Source: Actinotalea solisilvae (GTDB lineage Bacteria > Actinomycetota > Actinomycetes > Actinomycetales > Cellulomonadaceae). From it: 64,000 nt of DNA. A program made the translations under genes and the position numbers. The DNA lies in NCBI RefSeq assembly GCF_016464425.1, contig NZ_JADDKQ010000002.1:124001-188000 (forward strand), written 5' to 3'. This document shows positions 16,348 to 24,777 of this stretch, piece by piece (the stretch's first letter is position 1; each line of letters begins with the position of its first letter). The notes below the pieces were generated by a model that searched no databases, had not been told where the DNA came from, and worked only from the letters and a program-made list of their open reading frames with translations.

Positions 16348-16353
16348 TACCGT
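16348..16353 (+). promoter_or_regulatory. -10 element deciding the start at 16361
   Basis: TACCGT, seven bases before the GTG at 16361. It overlaps the other candidate GTG at 16352, which could not then be translated from this transcript. Confidence 0.55.
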
Positions 16354-16360
16354 GTGGGTC

Positions 16361-16846
16361 GTGGTGGTGGACGTCCGGAGGGCCGAGCTCGACGACCTGG
16401 ATGCGATCCTCGCGTTCGCCGAGGCCGTGGTCCCGCTGCACTACACGCCGATCCTCGGGGAGCACGCGGCACGGGCGCAGCTGGCCTGGTGGTCGCGCGA
16501 GCGCATGGCGCCCGCCGTCGCGGCCGGCCGGGTGCACGTCGCCGCGACGCGTCGCGACGTCGTGGGCGTGTGCGAGACCGGTGAGCTCGACGGCGCCCAG
16601 GTGATCTGGAAGCTGTACCTCGCCCCGGAGCACCGGGGCCGGTCGCACGGGGTGGAGCTGCTCCGCCAGGCCGTCGCCGCGCTCCCGCCCGGTGCGCGCA
16701 GCGTCGACGTCGAGCACTTCGCCGGGAACACCCGGGCCGCGACGTTCTACGAACGCGAGGGCTTCGCGGTGGTCCGGACGCAGCCCGCCCCGCCGGGCGA
16801 GCCGCCGGGCAGCGCCGTGGTCTGGCGTCGACGCCACCTGGGGTGA
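16361..16846 (+). CDS. GNAT acetyltransferase
   Basis: A 161-residue N-acetyltransferase. Seen: VRRAELDDLDAILAFAEAVVP at the start (quoted in part: RRAELDDLDAI), the strand-4 and pyrophosphate loop WKLYLAPEHRGRSHGVELL (Q/R-x-x-G-x-A type, here EHRGRSHG), and NTRAATFYEREGF, typical of the family. The substrate is unknown. The frame has several in-phase GTG codons (16352, 16361, 16367); 16361 fits the promoter position best. The next gene starts about 90 bases downstream from its own promoter. Confidence 0.85.
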   Translation: MVVDVRRAELDDLDAILAFAEAVVPLHYTPILGEHAARAQLAWWSRERMAPAVAAGRVHVAATRRDVVGVCETGELDGAQVIWKLYLAPEHRGRSHGVELLRQAVAALPPGARSVDVEHFAGNTRAATFYEREGFAVVRTQPAPPGEPPGSAVVWRRRHLG

Positions 16847-16925
16847 ACGACCCAGGGCGTGCGGGTCCGCGGCCACCGAGCCGCGCCCTCGCGGGTCGGC
16901 GTCGGCCGACGGGCGCCTCGCGGGC

Positions 16926-16931
16926 TAGCGT
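16926..16931 (+). promoter_or_regulatory. -10 element deciding the start at 16939
   Basis: TAGCGT, seven bases before the GTG at 16939; another in-phase GTG at 16930 overlaps the hexamer itself. Confidence 0.55.
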
Positions 16932-16938
16932 GACGCGG

Positions 16939-17715
16939 GTGGACCGACGACGGCTGGGCTGGCGGGCGGCGTACGAGGTGCTCGCGACCCAGGTGCGCCG
17001 GCCCGAGTGGGCGTTCATGAACTACGGCTACGCCCCGGCCGACGGCGAGCCGCCGCTGGCCCTCGATCCCGCCGACGAGCCGGACCGGCTCTCCATCGGC
17101 CTGTACGAGCGCACGCTCGCCGGCGCCGACCTCACGGGCCGGGACGTGCTCGAGGTCGGCTCAGGCCGTGGCGGCGGGGCGCAGTGGGTCGCGCGCCGCC
17201 ACCGGCCGCGCCGCACGGTCGGCCTCGACTTCTCCGCCGCGGCCGTCGCGCTGAGCGCACGGCACCGGCGTGCGCCCGGCCTGGACTTCGTGCGCGGGGA
17301 CGCGGAGGCCATGCCGTTCCCGGACGCGTCGTTCGACGTCGTGCTCAACGTCGAGTCCTCGCACTGCTACGGGTCCGTGCCCGCCTTCATGGCCGAGGTC
17401 CGCCGCGTCCTGCGGCCCGGCGGGACGTTCTGCTGGGCCGACTTCCGCCCCGCCGACGCCGTCGGCCCCACCCTCGACGCGCTGCGCGCGAGCGGGCTGT
17501 CCCTCACGGCGCACGACGACGTCACGCCACAGGTCGTCGCGGCGCTCCGGGCCGACGACGCCCGCAAGGCGCGCCTCCTCGCGACCTGGCTCCCCCGCGT
17601 CGCGCACCCGCTCATGCGGCGGTTCGCGGCGATGGAGGGCTCCCGCGGCTTCGAGGCGTTCGCCACCGGACGCACCCGCTACCTCGTCGCCCGCCTCGAC
17701 GCCCCGCCCGCCTGA
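16939..17715 (+). CDS. Class I SAM-dependent methyltransferase
   Basis: A 258-residue methyltransferase. Motif I is DVLEVGSGRGGGAQWVAR (about 66-83), followed by VGLDFSAAAVALSARH, the acidic loop RGDAEAMPFPDASFDVV and LNVESSHCYGSVPAF, and post-motif LRPGGTFCWADFRP. The ESSHCYG segment is typical of the group around the mycobacterial phthiotriol methyltransferases, which act on lipid hydroxyls, but this organism need not make such lipids and the substrate is open. A C-terminal region of about 80 residues follows the Rossmann core. Confidence 0.85.
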   Translation: MDRRRLGWRAAYEVLATQVRRPEWAFMNYGYAPADGEPPLALDPADEPDRLSIGLYERTLAGADLTGRDVLEVGSGRGGGAQWVARRHRPRRTVGLDFSAAAVALSARHRRAPGLDFVRGDAEAMPFPDASFDVVLNVESSHCYGSVPAFMAEVRRVLRPGGTFCWADFRPADAVGPTLDALRASGLSLTAHDDVTPQVVAALRADDARKARLLATWLPRVAHPLMRRFAAMEGSRGFEAFATGRTRYLVARLDAPPA

Positions 17716-17760
17716 CGCCCGGGCCCGGACAGCCCGCTGACACCCCGGGGCGCGGGGCCC

Positions 17761-17766
17761 TACCGT
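17761..17766 (+). promoter_or_regulatory. -10 element, leaderless geometry
   Basis: TACCGT, six bases before the ATG at 17773. Confidence 0.6.
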
Positions 17767-17772
17767 GGCCGG

Positions 17773-18159
17773 ATGGCCGAGCACGCCGTCCCGATCCTGC
17801 CGAGCCGCGACCTGCGCGAGACGCTCGCGTTCTACGAGCGGCTCGGCTTCGAGAACCGCGGCGCGCCGCCCGAGGAGTGGGACTACCTCATCGTCGGCCG
17901 CGGCGACGTGATGCTCCACTTCACGGCGATGCCCGACGTCGACCCGCTCACCACCGCGGCCATGTGCTTCGTCTACGTCGACGACGCCGACGCCGTGCAC
18001 GCCGCGTGGGAAAGCCGCGTGACCCCGGACCCGGCCACCGGCAGCCGGCTCGTCCCGCCCGTCGACACCGACTACGGCATGCGCGAGCTCGCGGTGGTCG
18101 ACCCGAGCGGCAACCTCGTGCGGGTGGGCTCGCCGCTGCGCCCCGGGGCTCCCACCTAG
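17773..18159 (+). CDS. VOC-family (bleomycin resistance-like) protein
   Basis: A 128-residue single-domain VOC protein: VPILPSRDLRETLAFYERLGF at the start (quoted: RDLRETLAFYERLGF), then FVYVDDADAVHAAWE and DYGMRELAVVDPSGNLVRVG, the arrangement of bleomycin-binding and related dimeric proteins. A metal site is not obvious. It may bind and sequester a drug or act on a small substrate; neither is shown. The following exporter gene starts ten bases after its stop, so a linked resistance role is possible. Confidence 0.82.
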   Translation: MAEHAVPILPSRDLRETLAFYERLGFENRGAPPEEWDYLIVGRGDVMLHFTAMPDVDPLTTAAMCFVYVDDADAVHAAWESRVTPDPATGSRLVPPVDTDYGMRELAVVDPSGNLVRVGSPLRPGAPT

Positions 18160-18162
18160 GCT
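18157..18162 (+). promoter_or_regulatory. -10 element deciding the start at 18169
   Basis: TAGGCT overlaps the VOC stop codon and lies six bases before the GTG at 18169. The in-phase GTG at 18163 directly abuts the hexamer. Confidence 0.55.
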
Positions 18163-18168
18163 GTGCCG

Positions 18169-19464
18169 GTGCCCGACGCCGTCGACCGCCGGGGCCGCCT
18201 GGGCCCCGCGTTCACCAACCTCTTCACCGCGAACCTCGCGTCGAGCCTCGCCGACGGCATCGCGCGCGTCGCGGCTCCGCTGCTCGCCGCCCGGCTCACC
18301 GACGACCCGCTGCTGGTCGCCGGCATCGCGGCGGCCGCGCTGCTCCCGTGGCTGCTCTTCGCGATCCCCGCCGGCATCCTCGTCGACCGCATCGACCGGC
18401 GGCACGCCCTCGCCCTCGCGAGCGCCGTCCGCACGGTCCTCGCCCTCGGCCTCGTCGTCCTCGTCGCGACCGACACACTGACCATCTGGTGGCTCTACGC
18501 CGTCGTCTTCGTCTACGGCGCGTTCGAGACGGTCTACGACGGCGCCATCCGCGCCGTCGTCCCGAGCGTCGTCGCGCGGCCCGACCTGCACCGCGCCAAC
18601 TCGCGGATCGAGGCCGGCGAGCAGGTGCTCCAGAACTTCGTCGCGGGACCGCTGACGTCCTGGCTGCTCGCGGCCGCGGTGCTGGTCCCGCTCGGCCTCA
18701 ACACGGCCCTGTTCGCCGTCGGCGCCGTGCTCGCGTTCCTCCTCCCGACGGCGGCCGCGGGCACCCACCGCGAGGCCGCGGCCGACGCGCCGCAGGTGCC
18801 CTGGCACCGTCAGCTCGCCGACGGCCTGCACTTCATCCTCGGCCACCGGCAGCTGCGGACCCTGTGGTTCCTCAGCACGTTCACGGGCCTGTGCTACTCG
18901 GCGGGCCAGGCCACGTGGGTCCTCTTCGTGCTCGACCGGCTCGCCGTGCCCGAGGCGTGGTTCGGGACGTTCATGCTCGCGGGCGCCGTCGGTGGGCTCC
19001 TCGGCACCGTCGTCGTCGGGCGGGCCAGGGACGCGCTCGGCGCGGGCACCGTCATGGCCGTCGCCAACCTCGTCGCGTGCCTCGCGCTCGTCGCGGTCGG
19101 CGCCGTGCCGGTCGTCGTCGTAGCGGCCGCCGGGCTCGCGGTCAGCGCGGGCGCGATCACCGTGTGGAACGTCCTCGTCATGTCGCTGCGGCAGGCCCTC
19201 ATCCCGAGCGCGATGCTCGGGCGCGTCCACGGCACGTGGCGCACGCTCCTGTGGGGCACGATGCCGCTCGGCGCCGTCCTCGGCGGGCTGCTCGGTCGCG
19301 TCGACCTCACGACGCCCATGCTCGTCGGCGGGGGCGCGGCGGCGGTCGCCGCGCTCGGGTGGTTCCGGTTCCTCACCACGCTCCCCGACCCCGCGGACCT
19401 CCCCGAGGAGACGACGCCCGGCCCGGCCGCCGAGACCGCGCCCGGCGCGGTGCTGCCCGACTAG
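18169..19464 (+). CDS. MFS transporter, enterobactin-exporter-like group
   Basis: A 431-residue, 12-segment major facilitator. It begins FTNLFTANLASSLADGIARVA and has the motif-A-like loop GILVDRIDRRHALALA (about 65-80), AIRAVVPSVVARPDLHRANS, which marks the MFS_3/EntS group, and a second-half loop VGRARDALGAG. The group contains siderophore and macrolide exporters; substrate unknown. It may form a unit with the VOC protein just upstream. The C-terminal 30 residues are a hydrophilic acidic tail. Confidence 0.86.
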   Translation: MPDAVDRRGRLGPAFTNLFTANLASSLADGIARVAAPLLAARLTDDPLLVAGIAAAALLPWLLFAIPAGILVDRIDRRHALALASAVRTVLALGLVVLVATDTLTIWWLYAVVFVYGAFETVYDGAIRAVVPSVVARPDLHRANSRIEAGEQVLQNFVAGPLTSWLLAAAVLVPLGLNTALFAVGAVLAFLLPTAAAGTHREAAADAPQVPWHRQLADGLHFILGHRQLRTLWFLSTFTGLCYSAGQATWVLFVLDRLAVPEAWFGTFMLAGAVGGLLGTVVVGRARDALGAGTVMAVANLVACLALVAVGAVPVVVVAAAGLAVSAGAITVWNVLVMSLRQALIPSAMLGRVHGTWRTLLWGTMPLGAVLGGLLGRVDLTTPMLVGGGAAAVAALGWFRFLTTLPDPADLPEETTPGPAAETAPGAVLPD

Positions 19465-19498
19465 CTGGGCTGCGCGCGCCGAGCGGGCCGACGCGCCC

Positions 19499-19504
19499 TA
19501 CCGT
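19499..19504 (+). promoter_or_regulatory. -10 element, leaderless geometry
   Basis: TACCGT, six bases before the ATG at 19511. Confidence 0.6.
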
Positions 19505-19510
19505 CGAGCG

Positions 19511-20746
19511 ATGGACACCGACGTGCTCGTCCTCGGAGCGGGTCTCGCCGGGCTCGCGTGCGCCCGGGCGCTGCGGGACCGTGGCTACGCGGTGCAGGTC
19601 CTCGAGGCCGCGGACGACGTCGGGGGCCGCGTGCGCAGCGAGCGCGTCGACGGCTTCACGGTCGACCGCGGCTTCCAGGTGCTCAACCCCGCGTACCCCG
19701 CGGTGCGGCGACTCGTCGACGTCGACGCGCTCGACCTCCGGGCGATGTTCGCGGGCGTGCTCGTGCGCCGCGCGGACCGGCTCGCGGTGCTCGCGGACCC
19801 GCGTCGCGAGCCCGCGCACCTGCTCGCGACGCTGCGCAGCGGCTACACCGACGTGCGCGAGCTGCTCGCGCTCGCCGCGTGGGCCGCGCCGGCGCTCGGC
19901 CCCGTGCGGGCGCTGCTCGGCCGGGCCGACGCCGCGCGCGGCGCGACCCTGCGCGGGTACGGGGCCGACGGCGCGCTGCGGCACGAGGTCCTCGAGCCGT
20001 TCCTCGCGGGCGTCATCGCCGAGGACGACGGCAGCACGTCGACGACGTTCACCCGGCTGGTCCTGCGGTCCTTCGCCCTGGGCACCCCGGGGGTCCCGGC
20101 CGCGGGCATGGGCGCCGTGCCGCGGCAGCTCGCCCAGGGGCTCGACGTCGCGACGGACGTCCGGGTGGAGCGCGTGGAGCCGACGTCGGGCGGGCACCGG
20201 GTGCGCACGACGGCCGGCGACCGCACGGCGCGCGCCGTCGTCGTGGCGACGGACCCGCGCACGGCGGCGGAGCTCGCCGGGCTGCCCGCGCCGCGGATGA
20301 AGGGCCTGGTGACGCACTGGTTCGCGACCGACGAGGCGCCGTCGGACCTCGGCGCGACCGCGGTCGACGGACGCCGCGCGGGCCCCGTCGTCAACGCGGC
20401 CGTGATGACCGCGGCGGCGCCGTCGTACGCGCCGCCGGGGCAGCACCTCGTCCAGGCGACGTGCCTGCTGGGACCGCGCCACCCCGAGCCCGCGTCTGGG
20501 GACGTCCGCCGGCACGCGGGCGAGATCTTCGGCGTGGGCACGTCCGGCTGGCGCGAGGTCGCGCGCACGGCCGTGCCCGACGCGCTCCCCGCGCAGCCCC
20601 CGCCCCTGCACGTCCGGCACGCCGTCGCGCTCGGCGGTGGGCTGTTCGTCTGCGGCGACCACGTCGACACGGCGTCGCAGCAGGGCGCGCTCGTCTCGGG
20701 GCGGCGGGCCGCGCGGGCGGTGCACCGCCGGCTCGGCCCCGCGTGA
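19511..20746 (+). CDS. FAD-dependent amine oxidase/phytoene-desaturase-like oxidoreductase
   Basis: A 411-residue flavoprotein. The FAD Rossmann motif VLGAGLAGLACARALRDRG is at residues 6-24, followed by the second ADP contact EAADDVGGRVRSERVDGF, typical of the protoporphyrinogen/amine oxidase superfamily. The C-terminal FAD motif appears as LGGGLFVCGDHVDTASQQGA near residue 375. Substrate cannot be told: relatives oxidise amines or desaturate isoprenoids. No carotenoid or haem genes are nearby, and it appears to be a single-gene transcript. Confidence 0.86.
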   Translation: MDTDVLVLGAGLAGLACARALRDRGYAVQVLEAADDVGGRVRSERVDGFTVDRGFQVLNPAYPAVRRLVDVDALDLRAMFAGVLVRRADRLAVLADPRREPAHLLATLRSGYTDVRELLALAAWAAPALGPVRALLGRADAARGATLRGYGADGALRHEVLEPFLAGVIAEDDGSTSTTFTRLVLRSFALGTPGVPAAGMGAVPRQLAQGLDVATDVRVERVEPTSGGHRVRTTAGDRTARAVVVATDPRTAAELAGLPAPRMKGLVTHWFATDEAPSDLGATAVDGRRAGPVVNAAVMTAAAPSYAPPGQHLVQATCLLGPRHPEPASGDVRRHAGEIFGVGTSGWREVARTAVPDALPAQPPPLHVRHAVALGGGLFVCGDHVDTASQQGALVSGRRAARAVHRRLGPA

Positions 20747-20760
20747 CCCGCGCGGCGCGC

Positions 20761-20766
20761 TAGCGT
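20761..20766 (+). promoter_or_regulatory. -10 element, leaderless geometry
   Basis: TAGCGT, six bases before the GTG at 20773. Confidence 0.6.
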
Positions 20767-20772
20767 CGGCAC

Positions 20773-21990
20773 GTGACCGAGCCGACCGACCTCACCTCGT
20801 CCCTCCTCGCCGAGGCGCGCGCGCTCGCACCCGAGCTCGCCGCGCTGCGTCACGACCTGCACCGCATCCCCGAGCTCGGCCTCGACCTGCCGCTCACGCA
20901 GGCCCGCCTGCTCGAGGCGCTCGAGGGGCTCGGCCTCGAGGTGACGACGGGCACCGGGCTCAGCTCGGTCACGGCGGTGCTGCGCGGGGCGCGGCCCGGA
21001 CCCGCCGTCCTGCTCCGCGGCGACATGGACGCGCTGCCCGTCACCGAGGACTCGGGCGAGGCGTTCACGAGCGAGCACGAGGGCCTCATGCACGCGTGCG
21101 GCCACGACCTGCACGTCGCGGGCCTCGTGGGCGCCGCGCGGCTGCTCGCCTCCCGCCGCGAGGACATCGCGGGGGCGGTCGTCCTCATGTTCCAGCCGGG
21201 CGAGGAGGGCCAGCACGGCGCACGGGTCATGATCGACGAGGGTGTGCTCGACGCCGCGGGCGAGCGGGTCGTCGCCGCGTACGGGGTGCACGTCATCTCC
21301 TCGCTGGTGCCCACGGGTGCGGTCACCGGGCGCCCCGGGACGGCGATGGCGGCCGCCGACCAGATGTACGTGCGCGTCCACGGGCGCGGCGGCCACGGCT
21401 CGACGCCGCACCTCGCGGCCGACCCCGTCACGGCGGCCGCGGAGATCGTCCTCGCGCTCCAGACCGCCGTGACGCGGCAGTTCGACGCGCACGACCCCGT
21501 GGTCGTCTCGGTGGGCCGCCTCGCCGCGGGCACCATCGACAACGTCATCCCTGAGACCGCCGAGCTCGACGCGACCATCCGCACGTTCTCCCCCGAGCAC
21601 CACGCGGTCGTCCCCGAGCGCCTCACGCGCGTCGTCGAGCACGTCGCCGCCGCGCACGGGCTGACCGCCGAGGTCGACTACGTGCGCGGCTACCCCGTCA
21701 CGGTCAACGACGCCGACGAGCTCGAGCGCGCCGCGCGGCTCACGCGCACCGTGATCGGCCCCGACGCGTGGCTGCCCGCGCCGCGTCCCGTCTCGGGCGC
21801 GGAGGACTTCTCCTACGTGCTCGAGCAGGTGCCGGGGGCGTACGTGTTCGTCGGCGCGACGCCGGCGGGCGTCGACCCCGCCACCGCGCCCTACAACCAC
21901 GCCGCCCAGGCCCGCTTCGACGACGACGCCCTGCCCGTCTCGGCCGCCCTGCTCGCCGCGCTCGCGCTGGACCGCCTCGCGGAGGGCTGA
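20773..21990 (+). CDS. M20-family amidohydrolase
   Basis: A 405-residue metal-dependent amidohydrolase of the M20D group (hippurate hydrolase, N-acyl-amino-acid and IAA-conjugate hydrolases). The N-terminal LRHDLHRIPELGLDLP, the metal motifs LLRGDMDALPVTE and HACGHDLHVAGL, GEEGQHGARVMIDEG, and the closing GAEDFSYVLEQVPGAYVFVG are all intact; the dimerisation domain interrupts the catalytic domain from about 185 to 300. It likely cleaves an acyl group from an amino acid in the cytosol; the actual substrate is unknown. Confidence 0.9.
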   Translation: MTEPTDLTSSLLAEARALAPELAALRHDLHRIPELGLDLPLTQARLLEALEGLGLEVTTGTGLSSVTAVLRGARPGPAVLLRGDMDALPVTEDSGEAFTSEHEGLMHACGHDLHVAGLVGAARLLASRREDIAGAVVLMFQPGEEGQHGARVMIDEGVLDAAGERVVAAYGVHVISSLVPTGAVTGRPGTAMAAADQMYVRVHGRGGHGSTPHLAADPVTAAAEIVLALQTAVTRQFDAHDPVVVSVGRLAAGTIDNVIPETAELDATIRTFSPEHHAVVPERLTRVVEHVAAAHGLTAEVDYVRGYPVTVNDADELERAARLTRTVIGPDAWLPAPRPVSGAEDFSYVLEQVPGAYVFVGATPAGVDPATAPYNHAAQARFDDDALPVSAALLAALALDRLAEG

Positions 21991-22031
21991 GCGTCCGGCC
22001 GGGCGTGCGTCGTCGCCCGCCCGGCCGCCCG

Positions 22032-22037
22032 TAGCCT
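22032..22037 (+). promoter_or_regulatory. -10 element, leaderless geometry
   Basis: TAGCCT, six bases before the GTG at 22044. Confidence 0.6.
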
Positions 22038-22043
22038 GTCGCC

Positions 22044-22730
22044 GTGGACGTCGCGGAGCTCGGTGACCTGGTCCCCGGCTTCGTGCGCGCCATCGACCTC
22101 GTGGGCGTGTTCCTCAACGGCGTGCTCGGCGGGACGATCGCGCGCCAGCGCCGGTTCGACCTCGTGGGGTTCGCGATCCTCGCGATCGTCTCGGCGCTCG
22201 GCGGCGGCATGCTGCGCGACACCCTGCTCCAGGCCGGCCCGCCCGTCGCGCTCACGGACCCGCTCTACCTCACGACGGCGCTCGCGGGCGCGGTCGTCGC
22301 GTTCGTCGTGCACCTCGAGGGCCGGTGGTGGAACCGGACCTACCTCGTGGGGGACGCCGTCGTGCTGGGGTGCTGGGCGGCGACGGGCGCGACCAAGGCG
22401 CTCGCGGCCGGCCTCGGCGCCCTGCCGGCGGTGCTCCTCGGCGTGACGACCGCCGTCGGCGGCGGGATGATCCGCGACGTCGTCGTGGGCCGCGTGCCCG
22501 CGGTCTTCGGCGGCAACACCCTCTACGCGACGTCCGCGGTGTTCGCGTGCCTCGTGACGATCGCGCTGCACCGCGCGGGCCTCGAGACGCTCGGGATGCT
22601 CGCGGCGATCGTCGTCGGCTCCGGCGTGAGCATCCTCGCGCGGTGGCGGTCGTGGACCCTGCCCGACGCCGACGCGGTGCGCCTGCGCGCGCGGCGGCCG
22701 CGGCACGGTCCGCCGCCGCCGGCCGCCTGA
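22044..22730 (+). CDS. TRIC-family cation channel protein (UPF0126)
   Basis: A 228-residue membrane protein with two repeats of three hydrophobic segments plus one, as in prokaryotic TRIC channels. Each repeat carries the family glycine motif: LGGGMLRDTLL (about 53-63) and VGGGMIRDVVVGRVPAVF (about 138-155). TRIC proteins form trimeric potassium-permeable channels; physiological roles in bacteria are unclear. The C-terminus is a short basic, proline-rich tail. Confidence 0.9.
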   Translation: MDVAELGDLVPGFVRAIDLVGVFLNGVLGGTIARQRRFDLVGFAILAIVSALGGGMLRDTLLQAGPPVALTDPLYLTTALAGAVVAFVVHLEGRWWNRTYLVGDAVVLGCWAATGATKALAAGLGALPAVLLGVTTAVGGGMIRDVVVGRVPAVFGGNTLYATSAVFACLVTIALHRAGLETLGMLAAIVVGSGVSILARWRSWTLPDADAVRLRARRPRHGPPPPAA

Positions 22731-22769
22731 CGGGACCCAGGTCTCACGCGCCGCGCCGCCGGCCGGTGC

Positions 22770-22775
22770 GACGCT
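22770..22775 (+). promoter_or_regulatory. -10 element, leaderless geometry
   Basis: GACGCT, six bases before the ATG at 22782. Confidence 0.45.
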
Positions 22776-22781
22776 CGAGGG

Positions 22782-24113
22782 ATGAGGCAGCCGCGCCCCG
22801 TGGAGCGCCTCGGGCCGGGCGACGTCGTGCAGCTCGTCACCGACGTCGGGCCCGTCCCGATGAACGTCGGCGCCCTGCTGCGCCTCGGGCCGGGGGCGTC
22901 CACGACCGCCGACGTCGTCGTGGCGCTCTCCGCGCGCGCCGCCTCCGTCCCGCGGCTGGGCCAGGTCGTCGCGACCCCGCCGCCGGGCCTCGGCCGGCCC
23001 TACTGGGTGGATGCACCCGCCGGCGCGCCGCCCGTGGGGGTCCGGCGCCTGGCGGGCGTCGACGGCCTGCTCGACGCCGCGGTCGACGCGGTGACGACCC
23101 CGCTGCCGTGGGACCGGCCGCCGTGGCGCGCGCTCGTGCTCGAGGTCGACGGGCGCCCCGCGGGCGTCGTCGTGGCGCTGCACCACGTGCTCGCCGACGG
23201 CGTCGCGGGCCTCGGCCTGCTCGCTGCGCTCGCGGACCCCGCGGGCCCGCCCGACGCGCGCGCGGCCACACCTCCTCCCGGGCGGCGCGGCGACCCGCCG
23301 CCGACACGCCGCGACCTGCTCCTCGACGTCCTCGCCGCGCACCGCGCGCGGCTCCGGTCGCTCGCCCGCGCGCCCGCGCGTCTGCGGTCGGCGCGGGCCG
23401 AGCTGCTCGGCGGCACCGGGCGCGCGCCCGCGTGCTCGCTCAACGCGCGCACGGGGCCGCGTCGCCGCGCCGCGACGGTGGACGTCGACCTCGCGGCGGT
23501 CCGGCGGGCGGCACGCGCCGCGGGGGCCACGGTCAACGACGCGCTCCTGGTGGCGACCACCGGGGCCCTCGGTCGCCTCCTCGCGGACCGCGGCGAGGCC
23601 GTGCCGGCGCTCGTCGTGTCCGTCCCCGTGGCGGCGCGCCGGGACGACGCGTCGGGGGCGATGGGCAACCTCGTCGGCGTCATGCCGGTCCGCGTGGACC
23701 TGGCCGGTACCCCGGTCGCGCGCCTCGCTGCCGTCGCGCGCGACACGCGCGCCCGCCGGGGCGCCGCGCGCGGGGCGTCGACGGCGCTCGTCGCCCCGCT
23801 CTTCCGCGCTCTCGCGGCCGTGGGGCTGTTCCGCCCGTTCGTCGAGCGGCAGCGCCTGGTCAGCACGTTCCTCACCAACGTCGCCGGCCCGGCGGTGCCG
23901 CTGCGGCTCGCCGGCCGGACCGTGACAGGGGTGACGCCCCTGACCGTCACCGCGGGAAACGTCGGCGTCGCGTTCGCGGCGCTCTCCTACGCGGGCCGCC
24001 TCGGGGTCACGGTCGTCACCGACCCCGACGTCGTGCCCGAGCTGGCGCGCCTGGCCGACCACCTCGACGCCGAGCTCGGTGCTCTCACGGGCGCGGCGAG
24101 CGCGGTGCGGTAG
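22782..24113 (+). CDS. Wax ester synthase/diacylglycerol acyltransferase (WS/DGAT)
   Basis: A 443-residue acyltransferase of the WS/DGAT family, which joins acyl-CoA to diacylglycerol or fatty alcohols for storage lipids. The catalytic HHVLADG (H-H-x-x-x-D-G) is at residues about 133-139, and GATVNDALLVATTGALGRLL, then GNLVGVMPVRVDL and FLTNVAGPAVPLRLAGR (quoted in part) complete the C-terminal domain signatures. Some members are inactive or make other esters, so storage-lipid synthesis is likely, not proven. Its 3' end overlaps the convergent DUF998 gene by 29 bases. Confidence 0.88.
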   Translation: MRQPRPVERLGPGDVVQLVTDVGPVPMNVGALLRLGPGASTTADVVVALSARAASVPRLGQVVATPPPGLGRPYWVDAPAGAPPVGVRRLAGVDGLLDAAVDAVTTPLPWDRPPWRALVLEVDGRPAGVVVALHHVLADGVAGLGLLAALADPAGPPDARAATPPPGRRGDPPPTRRDLLLDVLAAHRARLRSLARAPARLRSARAELLGGTGRAPACSLNARTGPRRRAATVDVDLAAVRRAARAAGATVNDALLVATTGALGRLLADRGEAVPALVVSVPVAARRDDASGAMGNLVGVMPVRVDLAGTPVARLAAVARDTRARRGAARGASTALVAPLFRALAAVGLFRPFVERQRLVSTFLTNVAGPAVPLRLAGRTVTGVTPLTVTAGNVGVAFAALSYAGRLGVTVVTDPDVVPELARLADHLDAELGALTGAASAVR

Positions 24114-24777
24114 CCCCCGCCACGTCCGACGTCGCGCCCGCGGGCGGTCCGGCCGCTGCCCGGCCGCGCGCGCGACGCAGCGCGACCACGACGACGAGCG
24201 GCCACAGCGCCTGCGCTCCCGCCACGAGCCGCTCCGTGAGGCCGGTCGCGGCGCCGCCGTCGGGCGTGAGCCCCTGCAGCTCGAGGACGAAGAGCACCAG
24301 GAGCGCCGTGAGCACGGTGGCCGCACCGACGCCCACGGCCGGGCGCAGCACCGGCGGCCGAGCCCTCGCTGCCCGGCGCCACGCGAGCGCGGGCCACAGG
24401 GCGAGCGCGCCGAACCCGATCCCGGCGGCCACGCCGTGCGCGTGCGACGCGACGTCGACCGGGAGCGCCGCGACCGCGAGCGTCGCGAGCCCGCCGACCG
24501 CGTGCAGCACGCGCGCGGGCAGCGGCACGGCCCGCAGCCCGGCCGCCGTGAGCACGTGGGCGATTCCCGTCGCCGCGAGGCCGACGGTCATCACCCACGG
24601 CTGCGCCGCGTCCGTGGCGGCGAGCGCGCTGATCGTCTCGAGGACCGGGTCGAAGCCGTCCTGGAGCGCCTCGGCGAGCGTCCAGCCGCCGATCATCGCG
24701 ACCGGGGCGGCGAGCGCGGGCGCGAGCACCCACGAGGCGACGTCGTCGCGCGCGGTCGTCCCCCTGGGCGCGGTCAT
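24085..24777 (-). CDS. DUF998-family membrane protein
   Basis: A 230-residue protein with six probable membrane segments. The DUF998 pattern is visible as a first helix VLAPALAAPVAMIGGWTLAE, then DPVLETISALAATDAAQPWVM in the first loop (quoted in part: ETISALAA) and SHAHGVAAGIGFGALALWP in the middle. No function is known for the family. The ATG overlaps the SMP-30 stop as ATGA, so the two genes are translationally coupled. Its last 29 bases overlap the convergent WS/DGAT gene. Confidence 0.82.
   Translation of the reverse strand: MTAPRGTTARDDVASWVLAPALAAPVAMIGGWTLAEALQDGFDPVLETISALAATDAAQPWVMTVGLAATGIAHVLTAAGLRAVPLPARVLHAVGGLATLAVAALPVDVASHAHGVAAGIGFGALALWPALAWRRAARARPPVLRPAVGVGAATVLTALLVLFVLELQGLTPDGGAATGLTERLVAGAQALWPLVVVVALRRARGRAAAGPPAGATSDVAGATAPRSPRP

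Noticed and set aside
17007..20300. A 1097-codon plus-strand open frame
   Set aside because: Out-of-phase shadow of the methyltransferase, VOC, MFS and flavoprotein genes.
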